From: Lepiota brunneoincarnata
Lineage: Eukaryota > Basidiomycota > Agaricomycetes > Agaricales > Agaricaceae
Reading direction: 5' to 3'
Assembly (NCBI GenBank): GCA_023014365.1
Contig: JAEBUN010000011.1
Location: 1 to 64,000, forward strand
DNA: 64,000 bases
The translations under genes were made by a program, and so were the position numbers. The notes beneath the pieces were generated by a model. It was not told where the DNA came from, made no database searches, and saw only the letters and a list, made by a program, of their open reading frames with translations. Shown here one piece after another: positions 46,320 to 58,268 of this stretch; the first letter of the stretch is position 1, and the number at the start of each line of letters is the position of its first letter.

Positions 46320-47724
46320 ACCGTCAACAAGGCCTAAGCTCAGTATCCTATCAACTCAGCCATTGTCAAGTACTTGTTGGGTAGTTGTACTAGCCAAGTG
46401 GCTTCTTTCACATCCAGGGGTAGCGTTGGGTGCGCTCCGGTCACCAAGAAGTACGGGGAACACCCCATTCCTTTCCTAATAGTTATCTAGTCCGCCCACA
46501 TAATGTGTGGCAAGTGCCAATACCACTTCTTGACCTCTCCACTGGTAGCTTTGTACAACATCTATTGCACATCCTAATGTGGTCTCTCAATGATCCCATT
46601 CACTTGGAATTATAGGAAGATATCGTTACTCCCTTTATCCCATACTTCCCTTCCAGCCATCAGACAGCCTTCCCAAACGGAGAGCCATTGTCCATGACAA
46701 TCCTCGCTCTACAGCCCCATCGGCAAATGATATCTTCAAATAACCACTGCACGATCAAACTAGCATTTTCTTTTCTCAAAGCTTTTGCCTCCATCCAGGA
46801 TGACAATCCACATCTTCTGTGCACAATGTAACTACACCCATTAGAACTCGGAGTCATATGTAGTGTGTTCACACATAGTACTTGGAATATTGACTGTGTG
46901 GGTGTTACTATTGGCGGCATTTTGATGGCCACTTTTTGCCATTGCTGGCATAGGTGGCATGACTGCACATACCATGCTATGTCTCATTCAACCTCCAGCC
47001 ACCAGAACCTCTGCATTATAAGCTTAGTGGTCGCGTATATTCCTCTGTGCCCTAGGAAGTCGTGGCTAGCTTGCAACATATACATGCGCTGCTTCTTATC
47101 CACTACTAGCTGATGCTGACTGCTAGGATTCGTCCTATACAGCCTCCCATTGTCATCCAAGAAGAAATGCTCCACCATATGTTTAAGCTTACGCAGGTCT
47201 GGCTCATCCAAGCCGTCAGCTGCAATACTGCTCCCTGTTTTCAGATATTCCCTGACTTTGGGTATTCTTTCATCGTGCATACGTGCTGTATCCGTTCTAC
47301 ATGACTCATCATATACTTCCTCTATCTCAATTGACTTTTCCTCTTCAAAATCTGGCACTAGCCTGACATCGGTCATTAAGCTTAGTACTTGTCAATGGTT
47401 TTCTGGGAAAGCTGGGTCTTCTCTAACCCTAAGCTTAGCCTGCTGTTTGTCTAAAGATTCTTCCCAAGCTTGATCCAGCTCATACTCAAAGTCATACACA
47501 TCGCACGCCAATACCTGGTTGAATCCGGAGTGACTGTCGATTTCACCACAGAAGGCTTCCAAGGGCAACGGATCTGTAGCCCCTGGATCTTCTTAAATTA
47601 ACTTGAATTCTTCTCCCTCATCCTCCAATCCATTGTCGAAGCGATGGGCTGTCTCATCACTGGGACAGTATTGTCTCCTGGACAGTCTATCTGGTCCGAA
47701 TGTCTTCCCTTCCTTGTGTACCAA
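46320..47724 (-). pseudogene. Integrase region of the old retroelement
   Basis: This continues pol after the solo LTR at 47725-48450 (frame joins at KTFGPDRLSRR). It shows an HHCC domain (SHDFLGHRGIYATTK ... CHLCQQ) at about 47080-46940 and a catalytic core with VNTLHM, KALRKENA and RARIVMDNGSPF. The first acidic residue of the catalytic triad is Asn (VNTLHM, where this family has Asp). A TGA follows KAV where CGA is expected, and recognisable sequence continues with shifts to about 46350. The enzyme would be inactive. Confidence 0.7.
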
Positions 47725-48450
47725 TGTAGAGGTGGCTGCCCGGCTGCTCATGTGGCTGAGCAAACCACCTCTCCATAACAAATTTCGGACGTAACGAATT
47801 TCAGACGAAGCACCAGTGCAACGACTTCCTAAAAAGGAAACATGTAGCCATTGGATCAAATTATTTCAGATCGGACATATCCCCCCCCCTCCTCCTGACT
47901 CATCTCTCCATTCCCTGCCCCTCAGTAATAAATGAGGAACACTGCCTGTAGCATATGATGGAAATCTAGGACATTCTAAATGAACAGTAGTTAGTATTTT
48001 CCAATTCATTTGTGTATTCCTTCCTCCTCATCCTTATTCCTTCTCCACTCACTTTTTTATTATTCTTTGTAAAATTTCCGGAGCATACACAAGCTCCACA
48101 GTCCCTAGGGTATATGTACTGCATGTATTCTGTAGGGACCTCAGTTAACACGATCTTAACTCACATCTAAAGTTCTCTACTCTCTCTCTCTCTCTTTCTC
48201 TCTATCTCGCTTTGTTTTGCTTTGTTTTGCCTTGCCTTGACATCCCAGCCATCGGAATTTGCTCAGAACATGTCCCCTTGCCATCTCACATTGTCTCAAG
48301 CTCATGCGTTGAGCAGTTTTAAATAAATCGTTCATTTTCTACCTGATTTCTCTACTCTACCTACAGATTCTGGGTTGAAGCCTAAATGACAGACGGACAC
48401 TGTCGCGCTTGCATCACCAAACCCCCAACACCCCTATTTTCATCCTTTCA
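47725..48450 (-). mobile_element. Solo LTR with CCAA target duplication (copy 2 of the GA-rich LTR family)
   Basis: On the minus strand it starts TGAAAGGATG and ends CCACCTCTACA, 726 bp. It is flanked by CCAA at 47721-47724 and 48451-48454. It is homologous to 1372-2138 and 63821-64000 and has a short GA tract at the matching place. It splits the RNase H-integrase junction of the old retroelement. A lone LTR with a target duplication means that the internal part was lost by LTR-LTR recombination. Confidence 0.88.
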
Positions 48451-49719
48451 CCAACGTGAAGTGGAACGACCTAATGAAGTCCACCCAACGGTTTACAGTA
48501 GCATTCAGGAGCTTCCCTGGGTTGTTCAACATCCCAAAGAGAAACTTTGCATCTGTTTCAACTACTAGGTTCCTCGATCCCCACAATAAATATTTCTCTT
48601 GTTCTAGCACCATTCTCAAGCCACATAGCTCTCGCTTTGGCTGAGAGTATCTCTGCTGTCTTTTGTCTAATAATATGGACCCAAACTTCACATAATGTAT
48701 TAGCTCAGTGTCTTCTTCATCTCTCTGATACATGTAGTATCCCACTGCCCTCCATGAAGTATCCATGGCGACTACTATGAGTTGTTTACTCGGAAATTTG
48801 GGGTTCCTGGTAGGGAAACAGCACTGAATTGCATCTTTCAGCCCTTGTTTGTGCCTTCCTTTCATTTTCTCCCCATTCAAACTCTTGTCCCTTCTTAAGC
48901 TTTTCATATAGAGGTGCAGCAATGGCTATGAACTTTGGGATATGATTCCTACAGTGTGTAGCTGTTCCTAGAAAGCCCCTTAGTTCCGAGACATTCTTGC
49001 AATCCCCCCATCTCAAAATCTTCCCAATTGTGTCTGTGGCAGGCAACTGTCCTTTATAAGAGCACTCAAAACCTACTACGGTGATTTCATCAGCGCAGAT
49101 AGTCATCTTGGCCCAGAGAAGGTTCCTCCTACGTATTTTGTCCTCTGTAGGATCCTATTGACTGTCTGCATGTGTTTCCATACAAATTGTCGGATCCCTG
49201 GGTTCTCTTTCAATGTCTCTTCAGTGTCATCTGGCAGCTCATATCTAGTTTTTGGTCCTCTGATGGGTACATCATCTATATATAGTATCGTGTATTTTGG
49301 TATTTTATTTGCTAGGATTGCTGTTACATCCTCATGGAATATAGGCACCGAATTTGTCCATCCTAAGGGTAGCGTCACTAAGCATAGTACTCCAAAGGGT
49401 GTCTGGAACGTTGTCAAGTCCCGAGATGACTCATCTAACAATCGCTCATCATATCCAGCATACAGATCCAGAATGCCTCCACAGGCCCATCCTGCAAAGT
49501 GCATTGCTAAATCTTCCGTCGCTGGTGGCAGCCCTGAATGTGCTATGGTTGCTCTGTTCAGCAGCTCCAAGCTGTGTACGATTCTCAAGCTTTTTCCATC
49601 TTTCTTCACTACACAGAACCATCTCGATCTATATGATAAATTCGACAGCCCATAGATACCAGCACTAATCTTCCTCTTCATGATAGGACAGACTTCATCA
49701 TAGATCGCTGGCAGAATTG
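48451..49719 (-). pseudogene. Reverse transcriptase C-terminal part and RNase H of the old retroelement
   Basis: This picks up directly after the Ty3 insertion with KISAGIYGLSNLSYRSRWF. The RT palm shows LYAGYDERLL, FGVLCLVTLPLGWTNS and the YIDDVPIRG active site. A one-base deletion after TFSGP (near 49103) shifts into TICADEITVVGFECSY and LRGFLGTATHCRNH. RNase H follows (AMDTSWRAVGYYMYQ, ETDAKFLFGML, about 48780-48500) and ends at FHFTLV, where the solo LTR enters. This RT type, with YIDDVP and GWTNS, recurs in Agaricomycete gypsy elements. Confidence 0.82.
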
Positions 49720-49724
49720 GAATG

Positions 49725-50143
49725 TGTAAGGGTGACCTGGTTGCCGTGTTGTGTTGGCTGAGCAGGGAGAAACCTTAGAGAATTGAGTAAGGTTTCTCCG
49801 AGCTCACCTACACTACTTATACTACCTGCTGTAAGGTCCAAGTTGAGTAATCTACTCTACATAAATGGCCGTGAGGTGTCAGGGATGCCTAAAGTAAGTA
49901 TAGTTGGGAATGGGCTCAGGATAGGGTCATGCATGCCAGTGAGGATTCATGTCTGCATCGGAGGAGTGTAGGAGGGAATTCCGAGTACTGGGGTGTCGGG
50001 GGACGGATTTCCGGGCCCAGGGGGGCTGGAAATTGGATTTCCGAGCATTGGGGGGCTGGAAATTGGATTTCTGAGCATTGGGGGGCTGGAAATCGGAATT
50101 CCAAGTCTGCAGTTGTGAGCAATGACCTGGAGTTCCCCTTACA
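49725..50143 (-). repeat. 3' LTR of the nested Ty3 element
   Basis: 419 bp, TGTAAGGG...CCCTTACA. It contains three imperfect units of about 30 bp reading GGGGCTGGAAATYGGATTTC (about 50020-50105). The other LTR has one more unit, which explains the length difference. Confidence 0.9.
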
Positions 50144-53100
50144 CCTACCCCCCCTTCAAGGTTGTGACAACTTGGCACAATGGTCGGATTGAGGGCACGG
50201 AAGGGGATTGAGCCAAATGCAAGACTCCTGATCTGTCTCGGAGCTCCTGGGTGTTGTTGATAGAATTCCATTATGCAGTCGGGGGCATGGATGTCCTTGG
50301 CCAATTCCCAGGAGTTTTCTTCAATCCCAAAGTCCTTCCATTTCACTAGGAACTGGAGTCTCCTCCGATGGATGCGGCTATCCAGGATTTCCTCAACTTC
50401 CCACTCTTCTTCATCCTCAATGATGATAGGTGCTGGCGGTGGTTTGGGCTGGCATCCGGGAATGGGGTCGGTGGGAGCGAGTGTGAGCTTTACTACATTG
50501 AAGACTGGATGGAGGCGTCTCATGGATTTCAGTAGCTTCAGTCAGTATGCATTGGAGCTGACCTGTTTGTCGATTGCATAGGGTCCTAACTGGCAATGTG
50601 AGAGTTTCTTGGATGGTTGTGTGGTTTGTATGTCCGACGCATCCAGGAAAACCTTGTCTCCAGGCTTGAACTCCGGAGTTGGGGTTCACCATTGGTTGTA
50701 GTACCTAGCCATGTCATCTTTGGACTTCGCAAGTGCCAATCTTGCCTCCTCCAATGCCGATTCCATCTGGGATTTGAACTCATTGACTGTTTCCAGCCGA
50801 GACGGTCGTTGGCGGGGTTCAAACCCCATTCTCGGGTTTTGGCCAGTGTCTAGGACGAATGGTGAGTGTTGGGTGGAAGTATGGATGTGGTTGTTGTGCT
50901 GAAATTCCACCAGGGGGAGAAGGTCATGCCAATTGTTCTGTTGCTCATTGATAAAGATCTGGAGGTATTGGTCCAATTCCTGGTTGACCCATTCTGTCTG
51001 CCCGTCTGATTGGGGGTGCCATGCTATAGAGGAAGCCCCTTTGATTCCGAGTAAGCAGTAGAGTTCCCTGGTGAATGACGCAATGAACTGAGGACCCCGA
51101 TCCAAGACCACTTGATGTGGAAGTCCGTGTAGTTTCCATACGTGATGGAGAAATAGCTGTGCTGCTCCATCTGCTGTAAGGGTAGTGTGTGTTGGGATGA
51201 AATGAGCACATTTGGAGATGGAGTCAACCACAGTCATGACAGCATCATACCTGTTGGACTCTGGGAGTTCCACTACAAAGTCTATGCTAATGGTATCCCA
51301 TCGGGCTTCCAGAATGGGGAGAGGGTGAAGTTCTCCGACAGGGAGTTTCCAGATTGGTTTTGCATGGAGGCACAGGTTGCATGTAGAAACATACTGACCA
51401 ATGTAGCGAGACATGTTGGGCCACCAGTAGTTTCAGGAGACAAGTTCCAAAGTTTTCCATTGGCCCACATGTCCCCCAATTCGGGAATCATGGTGAAGGG
51501 CTACAATGCGTCGGCAGAGTGCTGCATCATCTGGAACATATATTTTGCCTCGGAAGAGAAGCAAGCTGTCCAGTTCCGACCACTCAGCACTGCGCACTGA
51601 GCATGTTGCAGACTTCTGGAGTTCCCAGGCTGCTTTGGCCACTGTTTCCTCTTGTCTGCCTCCTTGGTATCCAGAGCGGATGTCTTGGAGGAGGGCCTGC
51701 TCTTCCCCTTGAAGAGAAATCCCATCAACAGCTTGTACTGCAAAGAGAGATGCTGGGAGAAGCATAATGTCAGCATTATCCTGTGCTCCTGAGCTATGAT
51801 CAGATCTCTGAGACAAGGTGTTGGACTTTCCCATGCTGCGACCAGCGCGATGGTGAAAGAGAGAAGTCAAACCGGGAAAGATAGAGGGACCAATGTGCCT
51901 GGTGGCAGTTTAGCTTCTGAGCGGTCATGAAATACTCTAAGTTCTTGTGATCTGTCCAGATTTCAAACTTTTCTGATGCTCCTTCAAGGAAGTGTCTCCA
52001 CTCTTCCAGTGCTTGGATAATGGCCAGCATCTCCTTATCATGGATCTTGTAGTTGCGCTCCACTGGAGACAAGGCTTTAGAGTAGAATGCTACTGGGTGC
52101 CACTTTCCATCATCTCCAGAGAGTTGAGAGAGTATGGCCCCTGTGGTAAAATCCAAACTATCAGCTTCTACTCGGAAGGGTGCCTTATCATCTGGAGAAG
52201 CCAAAACTGGAGCCGAAGTGATAGCTGCTTGCTGTTCTGAGTTCCACTGCCATGTAGTGCTGTTTTGGGTGAGGTTGAAGAGGGGTCAGGCTATATGGGA
52301 GAAGTCCTGGATGAAGCAGCGGTAGAAGTTTGTAAAACCCAGGAAAGACTGAAGCCCTAACTTATCCTTGGGGGTCGGCCACTCCTTGACTCCTGCAACT
52401 TTGACCAGGTCCATCTTGATAGAGTTTTCTGAGATGATGAGTCCTAGGTACTCAATGCGAGTGTGCTCGAACTCACACTTTTCCAGCTGTAGGTAGAGCT
52501 TGTACCGTTGAAGGATCTCCATGACACGCCTAACAACATCCCTATGCTGCTCCAAGGTCCAGGTGAAGATGAGGATATCATCCAGGTAGATGACTACAAC
52601 TCCTTCCATGATAAGTTCATGAAAGATGTCATTCATCATCGTCTGGAAGGTGGCTGGGCTGTTAGTGAGGCCGAAGAACATGACAAGGGGTTTGAAGAGG
52701 CCCCTATTGGTGCGAAACGCTGCCTTCCACTCATCTCCTGGCTTAATCCAGACATTATTAAAGCCCCATCGAACGTCTAGTTTGGTGAAGTACCTTGCCC
52801 CCCAGAGCTGCGCAACCAGCTCAGAGATGAGGGGTAGAGGGTACTTGTTCTTCACTGTGAGGGCATTGAGTGCTCGGTAATCCTGTACTAGGCGAAGCGA
52901 GCCGTCCTTTTTTTTAATGAAGAAGACCGGGGAAGCCATAGGAGACTTAGATGGGCATATCTGACCAGAAGACAAGTTTTCCTGTAGGAATTCGTCCAGT
53001 TCCTTCTGCTCAAGAGGGGACAGTGGATAGACCTTGCACCCCTTGGGGTCTGCTCCCGGAATGAGCTCTATTGCATGGTCCCAGGGTTGGTGATCCAGGA

Positions 53101-54049
53101 GCATGTCAAAGGACTCCTTGGCAAAGACAGCAGCATACTCCTGAAGATATGGGGGAACATGTGCTTGGAAGCTGGAATTCTGGGGGCTATCAATCCAGGA
53201 ATTCTGGAGGAAGGCTTCTGCTAGGTGCTGAGAGGTGGTAGAGCCTGCGGCAATCACCTCCGGAGTGGGCTTCAGAGGGAGGAGTCCCACTGCAAAGATG
53301 CGATCCCCATCTTCTAAAGGCTCCTCTGGCTCTTCAGCAGGGAGGGCTGGCTCATCCTCGTCCTCTTCTTCATCTAAGGTGGGGAAGGGGCCGAGTTGGC
53401 AGGCATGGATGCAACTGGCTTGAAGTTTTTGGGCATGGCATTCAGTGCGCAACTGGTCTTGGCATTCTGTACAGCGTGAGGGGCATTGGGATAACTTGAC
53501 TTCTCTGGTTTGCCAGTCAATTTCCGGGTTATGAAGCTTCAGCCATGTAAATCCCAGAAGGAGTTCTTGCTTCCCCAACTTGGTTACTGCTAACAGTGTG
53601 TGTTCGGCATGGTTCCAATAGTGTAAGACCACATCTACCACTTTGGAAATTTGTCCAGCCTCATTCAGAGTCCCATCTACATTGAACACCAGGATGGGAT
53701 TGGATAAGTGGCGAGTACTGAGGCAAGCAGCATGTACAAAGTCTTGGTCAATGAAGGAACCAGTTGCACCGGAATCCACCAATGCCTTGACTGTTTTGTG
53801 TTCTGCTGAGTCGGTGGTCTCAAGTTCCACTGTCAACTGGAGAGACTTGGATTCCAAGTCGGAATAAGCAATGATTGGTCTCTTTGGGAGGTGGCGTTCC
53901 CAGTGGGGACGTCGCACTGAAGTTTTCGAGGGTGGTGGTGTGTCTTCAGGAGTTGGTTTAGAGCCAGAAACAGGTTTTATTTCATCTACCGACAAAACCG
54001 AGAACCTATTACATGAATGTGGTGGGGGCACACCAGTCACCTGTTGCAC
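50144..54049 (-). pseudogene. pol: pol of the nested Ty3 element (protease to chromodomain)
   Basis: The aspartic protease motif is VDSGATGSFID (about 53785-53755). The RT shows VQDYRALN, YFTKLDVRWGF (catalytic Asp kept), MFFGLTNSPATF and YLDDILIF. TGA at 52286-52288 ends the first block. RNase H follows (52204-51870, VEADSLDFTTGA and WTDHKNLEYF) and is shifted by one base near 51850. Next is the integrase HHCC region, with TGA at 51433-51435. The core (MSRYIGQY, SIDFVVELP, LDRGPQF, HPQSDGQTEW) ends in TGA at 50686-50688, and TGA at 50542-50544 precedes the chromodomain (VEEILDSRIHRRRLQFLVKW, about 50400). The frame then enters the LTR. At each TGA, CGA (Arg) fits the family. Confidence 0.9.
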
Positions 54050-55300
54050 TGCTGAAAATCCTCTTCAGCTTCTAACTCTGCTTCTTCCACCCTCGGAATT
54101 CCAGTTGTTGCAGCTAGGGCATCCATCTCCAAGTTCCACTTCTGCATCAGTTTGTCCTATTCCTCCAGATCCAGGTACCGGATGTCATGACGGAGTGGAC
54201 ACTTGGCCTTCATATGTCCCGGCCTTTTACAACGGTAGCTGAGTGGGGGGAGTCCAGATTTCTGCTTGGAGGCATCGATGTCCATAGGGACTGGATTTCC
54301 CAGAGAGGGGTTGAAGTGGATAGGGGGGCATGGTGGGGCCAAAGGTCTGATTGTCAGCATAGCAGGGGCAAGTCTGACATATCCTGTGGGAGGCTTGGAG
54401 GGGGGCGGGAATGGGGAGGGAGTACTGGAGCAGAATGCCTCATTTGCCATTCAGGCTTGGTCTACCCATTGCCCTGCCGAGTACCAAGCCTCTGGGTCTG
54501 AGTCCGAGGGATGGCCTGCTGGGAGGGTAGCGATGGCATTCTGGATGGAAGGGTGTAGACCTCGGCGGAACTTGACCACTATAACTTGGGAGTCTCAGTA
54601 TCCAGACTTGGAGATGAGGACCTTGAAAGTATTTAGGTAGTCTTCGACAGTCCACTCTCGTTGGTGGTATGATGTGGACTCCAATGTGTTTAGTGCATCG
54701 GCTTCTGCATTGACAGGGAAAAACCAACCCTTGAATTGTTCGGTGAAGTCCCACCAGTCTGTAAAGGGAAACCTGCCAATGCTAGCTTCCAAGTGGAACA
54801 GCTCATCGGCCCACTGCACTGTGCATCCCGACTTCATGTAAGAGAGGGTCCACAGTATTTTCTGTTCATCAGAACAGAATTGATCCGCCAAGAGCCTGAT
54901 GTAGAGCTGGCATGCATTCAGAAATGCATGACCCTTGGCATGTTCTCTGTCAAATTCAGGTGGGGTTGCCACCTTGGCCTTGGTGGAGGTGCACGGTGGA
55001 GGTGATGGTGGATGGGGGTGTGGAGCAGGAGAGGGGGGTTCATGGGTGGCAGCTCAGGACTCATACTCCACTCTATTGAGGGGCATGGCTGAGATGGAGG
55101 GGGGGGGTGTTGGGGTGCTGTTGTCCTATTGAGTCCATGAGGTTTAGGAGTGTGTCACATATGTCATTCACCATGTCTGTCATGTTCTGTTTGGCTTCAG
55201 CTTGTCGGGCCTGTACCATTGCCATGTCTGTGAGAAGTGAGCCTATGGCCTGCTCAATGGTCATTTGAGTCGGTGGTTGCTGCTACTGCTCTTGGGACAT
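54050..55300 (-). pseudogene. gag: gag of the nested Ty3 element
   Basis: ATG at 55300 starts MSQEQ, then TAG at 55283-55285 where Gln fits. The capsid-like part lies at 54972-54595 (EFDREHAKGHAFLNACQLYI) and ends in TGA. The next block ends in TGA at 54451-54453. The zinc knuckle (about 54245-54205) reads SYRCKRPGHMKAKC, so the first Cys of the CCHC motif is Ser. A TAG follows YLDLEE. A one-base deletion in a T run near 54057 links gag to pol, unless this is a frameshift site. Confidence 0.82.
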
Positions 55301-55412
55301 GATGGCAAGGGTGCTGGGGGGTAGAGGAAGGGTGTAGTTGGCACGGGAGAAGTGGTATAACTTGTCCAGGCATTGTCAATGGCCAGTCCTCTGGGAATAG
55401 ACTCGATTCTTC

Positions 55413-55861
55413 TGTAAGGGTGACCTGGTCGCCGTGTTGCATTGGCTGAGCAGGGAGAAACCTTAGAGAATCAAGTAAGGTTTCTCCAAGCTCACCTACA
55501 CTACTTATACTACCTGCTGTAAGGTCCAAGTTGAGTAATCTACTCTACATAAATGGCTGTGAGGTGCCAGGGATGCCTAAAGTAAGTATAGTTGGGAATG
55601 GGCTCAGGATAGGGTCATGCACGCCAGTGAGGGTTCATGTCTGCATCAGAGGGGTGTAGGAGGGAATTCCGAGTACTGGGATGTCGGGGGACGGATTTCT
55701 GGGCCCAGGGGGGCTGGAAATCGGATTTCCGAGTGTAGGAAGGCTGGAAATCGGATTTCCAAGTGCAGGAGGGCTGGGGATCAGATTTCCAAGTGCAGGA
55801 AGGCTGGAAATTGGAATTCCGAGTCTGCAGTTGTGAGCAATGACCTGGAGTTCCCCTTACA
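55413..55861 (-). repeat. 5' LTR of the nested Ty3 element
   Basis: 449 bp, with the same TGTAAGGG and CCCTTACA ends. It carries about four of the 30-bp units (GGCTGGAAATCGGATTTCC, about 55705-55820), one more than the 3' LTR. Confidence 0.9.
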
Positions 55862-55866
55862 GAATG

Positions 55867-56610
55867 GGCTTCTCAACCCACGCAGTATGCTCTACCATCG
55901 GTACCTCAATTAGCAGGAGGAAATCCTCCCTAAAACACCCCCTCTCCTCATCTGTCCACGAGAACACCTTTTCGTGAACCATCATGATATGGTGCATCAG
56001 TTGTCTTTCTTCTGGCCATAAGAAATCTCCTGAGTGGGCCTTGTCTAGCTTAAGCTTACACTCCTCAGTGTATCTGCCTGTTGGGGCAAACTCAGGGGCT
56101 GCATGTTAAGCTTAGGCATTTCTGCCAGTGGGTCCCCTTTTATTTCTCACTTTATCCTAAATCTCTCCGGTAACTCGCCCAACACTGGCCTCACTTTTAA
56201 GGTGACTGGTTTATATTTCTTCCCAGCCAAGCATTGTAGGGTATCCTCGTCATCTTCTTCAGTTTTGACAATAGTTATTTCCTGAGTCTTGGTACCTGAG
56301 TATTGGCAATGCGTCTTAGGAACAATAACGCCATTGCTTTATCTTCTTGTGGGAAGTCCTTGTCGCGTATGACTCGGCCAATGAACATTAGCTGTAGCTC
56401 GGCCTCTGAGAAGCTTCCTTTTGCTAAGCTTGGTGTTTGCATGACGACTGGACCCTTTTCATCATCATAGTCTATTATACAAGCCACCTCTCCTTGTTCC
56501 TCAGTCAATTCATCGAGGTTTCTTGGAAATTTTGACTGTTTTCTCTAAGCTTAGGAGGATTACACTCTCCTTGAGCATAAGTTGGTAACACAGCCCTTTC
56601 TCTGGTATTT
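55867..56610 (-). pseudogene. Protease-RT linker of the old retroelement
   Basis: After the solo LTR the minus strand gives a short decayed stretch, then LTEEQGEVACIIDYDDEKGP and LRRIANTQVP (56508-56275). Further left, after shifts, GELPERFRIK and QLMHHIMMVHEKVF lead to EKPIL, where the Ty3 element enters. This is the region between protease and RT in the same family. Several stops are present. Confidence 0.65.
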
Positions 56611-57269
56611 TGTCATATCCACACCAAACCTAGAGCTTAACCATTAGGCTTCGGCTTCTCGACTCCACGTGTGCTCCACACGACAACCCTATGCCCTCCG
56701 ACTCGGCCCCGACTGGCTCCGACCGCAACCCTTCGCCCCGATCACGCGACCTACCTCTACACGTGCCACGATCACCTGACCCTCGGTGCTCCCATTGTCC
56801 AGTTCTCCATTCTCCGTCCGTAATCAGAATACGTTACCAGTCTCCATACCCGTACCGGTCTCCATTCCATTTGAAATTATTCGTAATCCGCTTGTAACCA
56901 TATGGGTCTCCGCTTCGCTCCGCATGTAGTCAGTACGAGTCATAATTCGTCGAGCTAGTAGTATATATACCGTAGGCACTTGGCTTGTACTCCTCAGTCT
57001 GATAATCGAATCGAGCAGCGGACCAGTCCCCTGTTCCCTATCCTCCTCTCTCTGCCTCACTCCGCTTCGGCCCCGACTTCCTGAAATACGGACTCGGACA
57101 GTAGGAGGGCACAGCACATAAGCTGAGGCCGCAAGTCCACTCTCCGCCCGAAGTACTCCGCCTCGGTCCCGCCGTCTACGTACTGACGTCGTCCCGTCCC
57201 CCGGTTACCTTATACCAAGGATACCACCCCGACCCTCCGCTTCGGTTCCGACCCGCACCGGCTCTAACA
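56611..57269 (+). mobile_element. Solo LTR of the left-hand Ty3 family, TATTT target duplication
   Basis: It starts TGTCATATCC and ends GGCTCTAACA, 659 bp, and is homologous along its length to 2524-3172. It is flanked by TATTT (56606-56610 and 57270-57274). It interrupts the protease region of the old retroelement. It is more diverged from the two left-hand LTRs than they are from each other. Confidence 0.92.
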
Positions 57270-58268
57270 TATTTGGGTCCATAACAACCAAGGTTTGCTC
57301 GCCACTGGCACTACTCCTGACCTTGCTAGCCATCATTACATCAAACAGTTGACCCAGCAGTACTTGATATGCAGGATTGCGAATCATATGTACTTGCAAA
57401 TAGATCGTGACTCCCCCGCAGGTGAAGCCCACATTCTTCGCTAGGCCACAAGTCTTCTCGACCTGTACATTCGTGCTCTGCAAATTGATCATGGTATCTG
57501 GGTCCCAAGAGACTTGAGACACAATTGCTGCCTCCTGACTCATGGATACAATCTGCAACCCACTATCAAGGCCTCTCCCTGTCAAATCCCATCTATCAGA
57601 GTCAGAACTACTCTCAACAGTTCGCATTCTTTGGCAATAAACACCTGCCGTCCCCTGTCTCATCTGGGAAGTGATTCCAGGTACTGCATGACTGGATCCT
57701 GAGCTACCCATGCTTGGGTTGCTGAGCCTTCTTGGAGCACCGTATCATACTTCAGAGAGCCATCTGCCAGCTCTGTTATCATGACCTGTACTGGTCCACT
57801 ATTAATCTCTATGTCTTCTGTGTCGTCGTCTGGGGGCCCAACTCCTGCTATTAAGCTTTGACTTGTGGGTACCCTTTTTCTCATAATTTGCTCTCTGTAA
57901 GTGATTCTGTATAGCGGTGATAATGCTAAGAGTTCCCCATGTGATACTGAGGCTTCTCACTTCAATACCCTGCTGAGTACCTCTTCAACATCAACGTTCT
58001 TCTCTATAGGGGCCTGGTGTTTATACGCAGGCTCCTTAGGGTTCCATCCTTCTGATGGGCAGTGGTGGTACCTTGATGACAGGGTGCAGTGGTTTAACAT
58101 TTTTGTATGGTAGCTCCCCTGCCTCTGCACGCATTGCTTTCTCCATTGTCTGTTCTATTTCCTCATTCTCTGATTTTTCTGATCGCTCAGAATCTGACCA
58201 GTCCTCAGGAGTCTGTCCTCTGGCAAAGGCGACTTTCTGCTTCAGAGCTGGCCCCTTCCTCAAACCCT
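57270..58268 (-). pseudogene. Gag-protease linker and aspartic protease region of the old retroelement
   Basis: The minus strand reads, in blocks shifted between frames, EDWSDSERSEKSENEE (58293-58036), then MITELADGSLKYD and DPVMQYLESLP (57884-57660). It continues into LDSGLQIVSMSQEAAIV and HMIRNPAYQVLLGQLFDV (57560-57320), the protease-like region of this gypsy family. The protease is cut by the solo LTR at DPNM. Confidence 0.72.

Larger units (their letters stand above)
49725..55861 (-). mobile_element. Ty3/gypsy chromovirus nested in the old retroelement, GAATG target duplication
   Basis: This minus-strand element of 6137 bp has LTRs at 49725-50143 and 55413-55861, flanked by GAATG at 49720-49724 and 55862-55866. 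The LTR ends are perfect inverted repeats (TGTAAGGG and CCCTTACA). A polypurine tract (GAAGGGGGGG on the minus strand, about 50148-50160) lies inside the 3' LTR. Gag, protease, RT, RNase H, integrase and chromodomain are all recognisable but carry at least six TGA stops, two TAG stops and two or more frameshifts. It entered the RT N-terminal region of the old element. Confidence 0.93.

Noticed and set aside
49929..50192. Gly/Arg-rich frames over the nested element's LTR
   Set aside because: They follow the 30-bp LTR minisatellite and recur in the other LTR (55617-55913); LTRs are non-coding.
56691..57117. Small frames at 56691-56897 and 57117-56824
   Set aside because: They lie within a solo LTR and match equivalent frames in the LTRs at 2524 and 9695.
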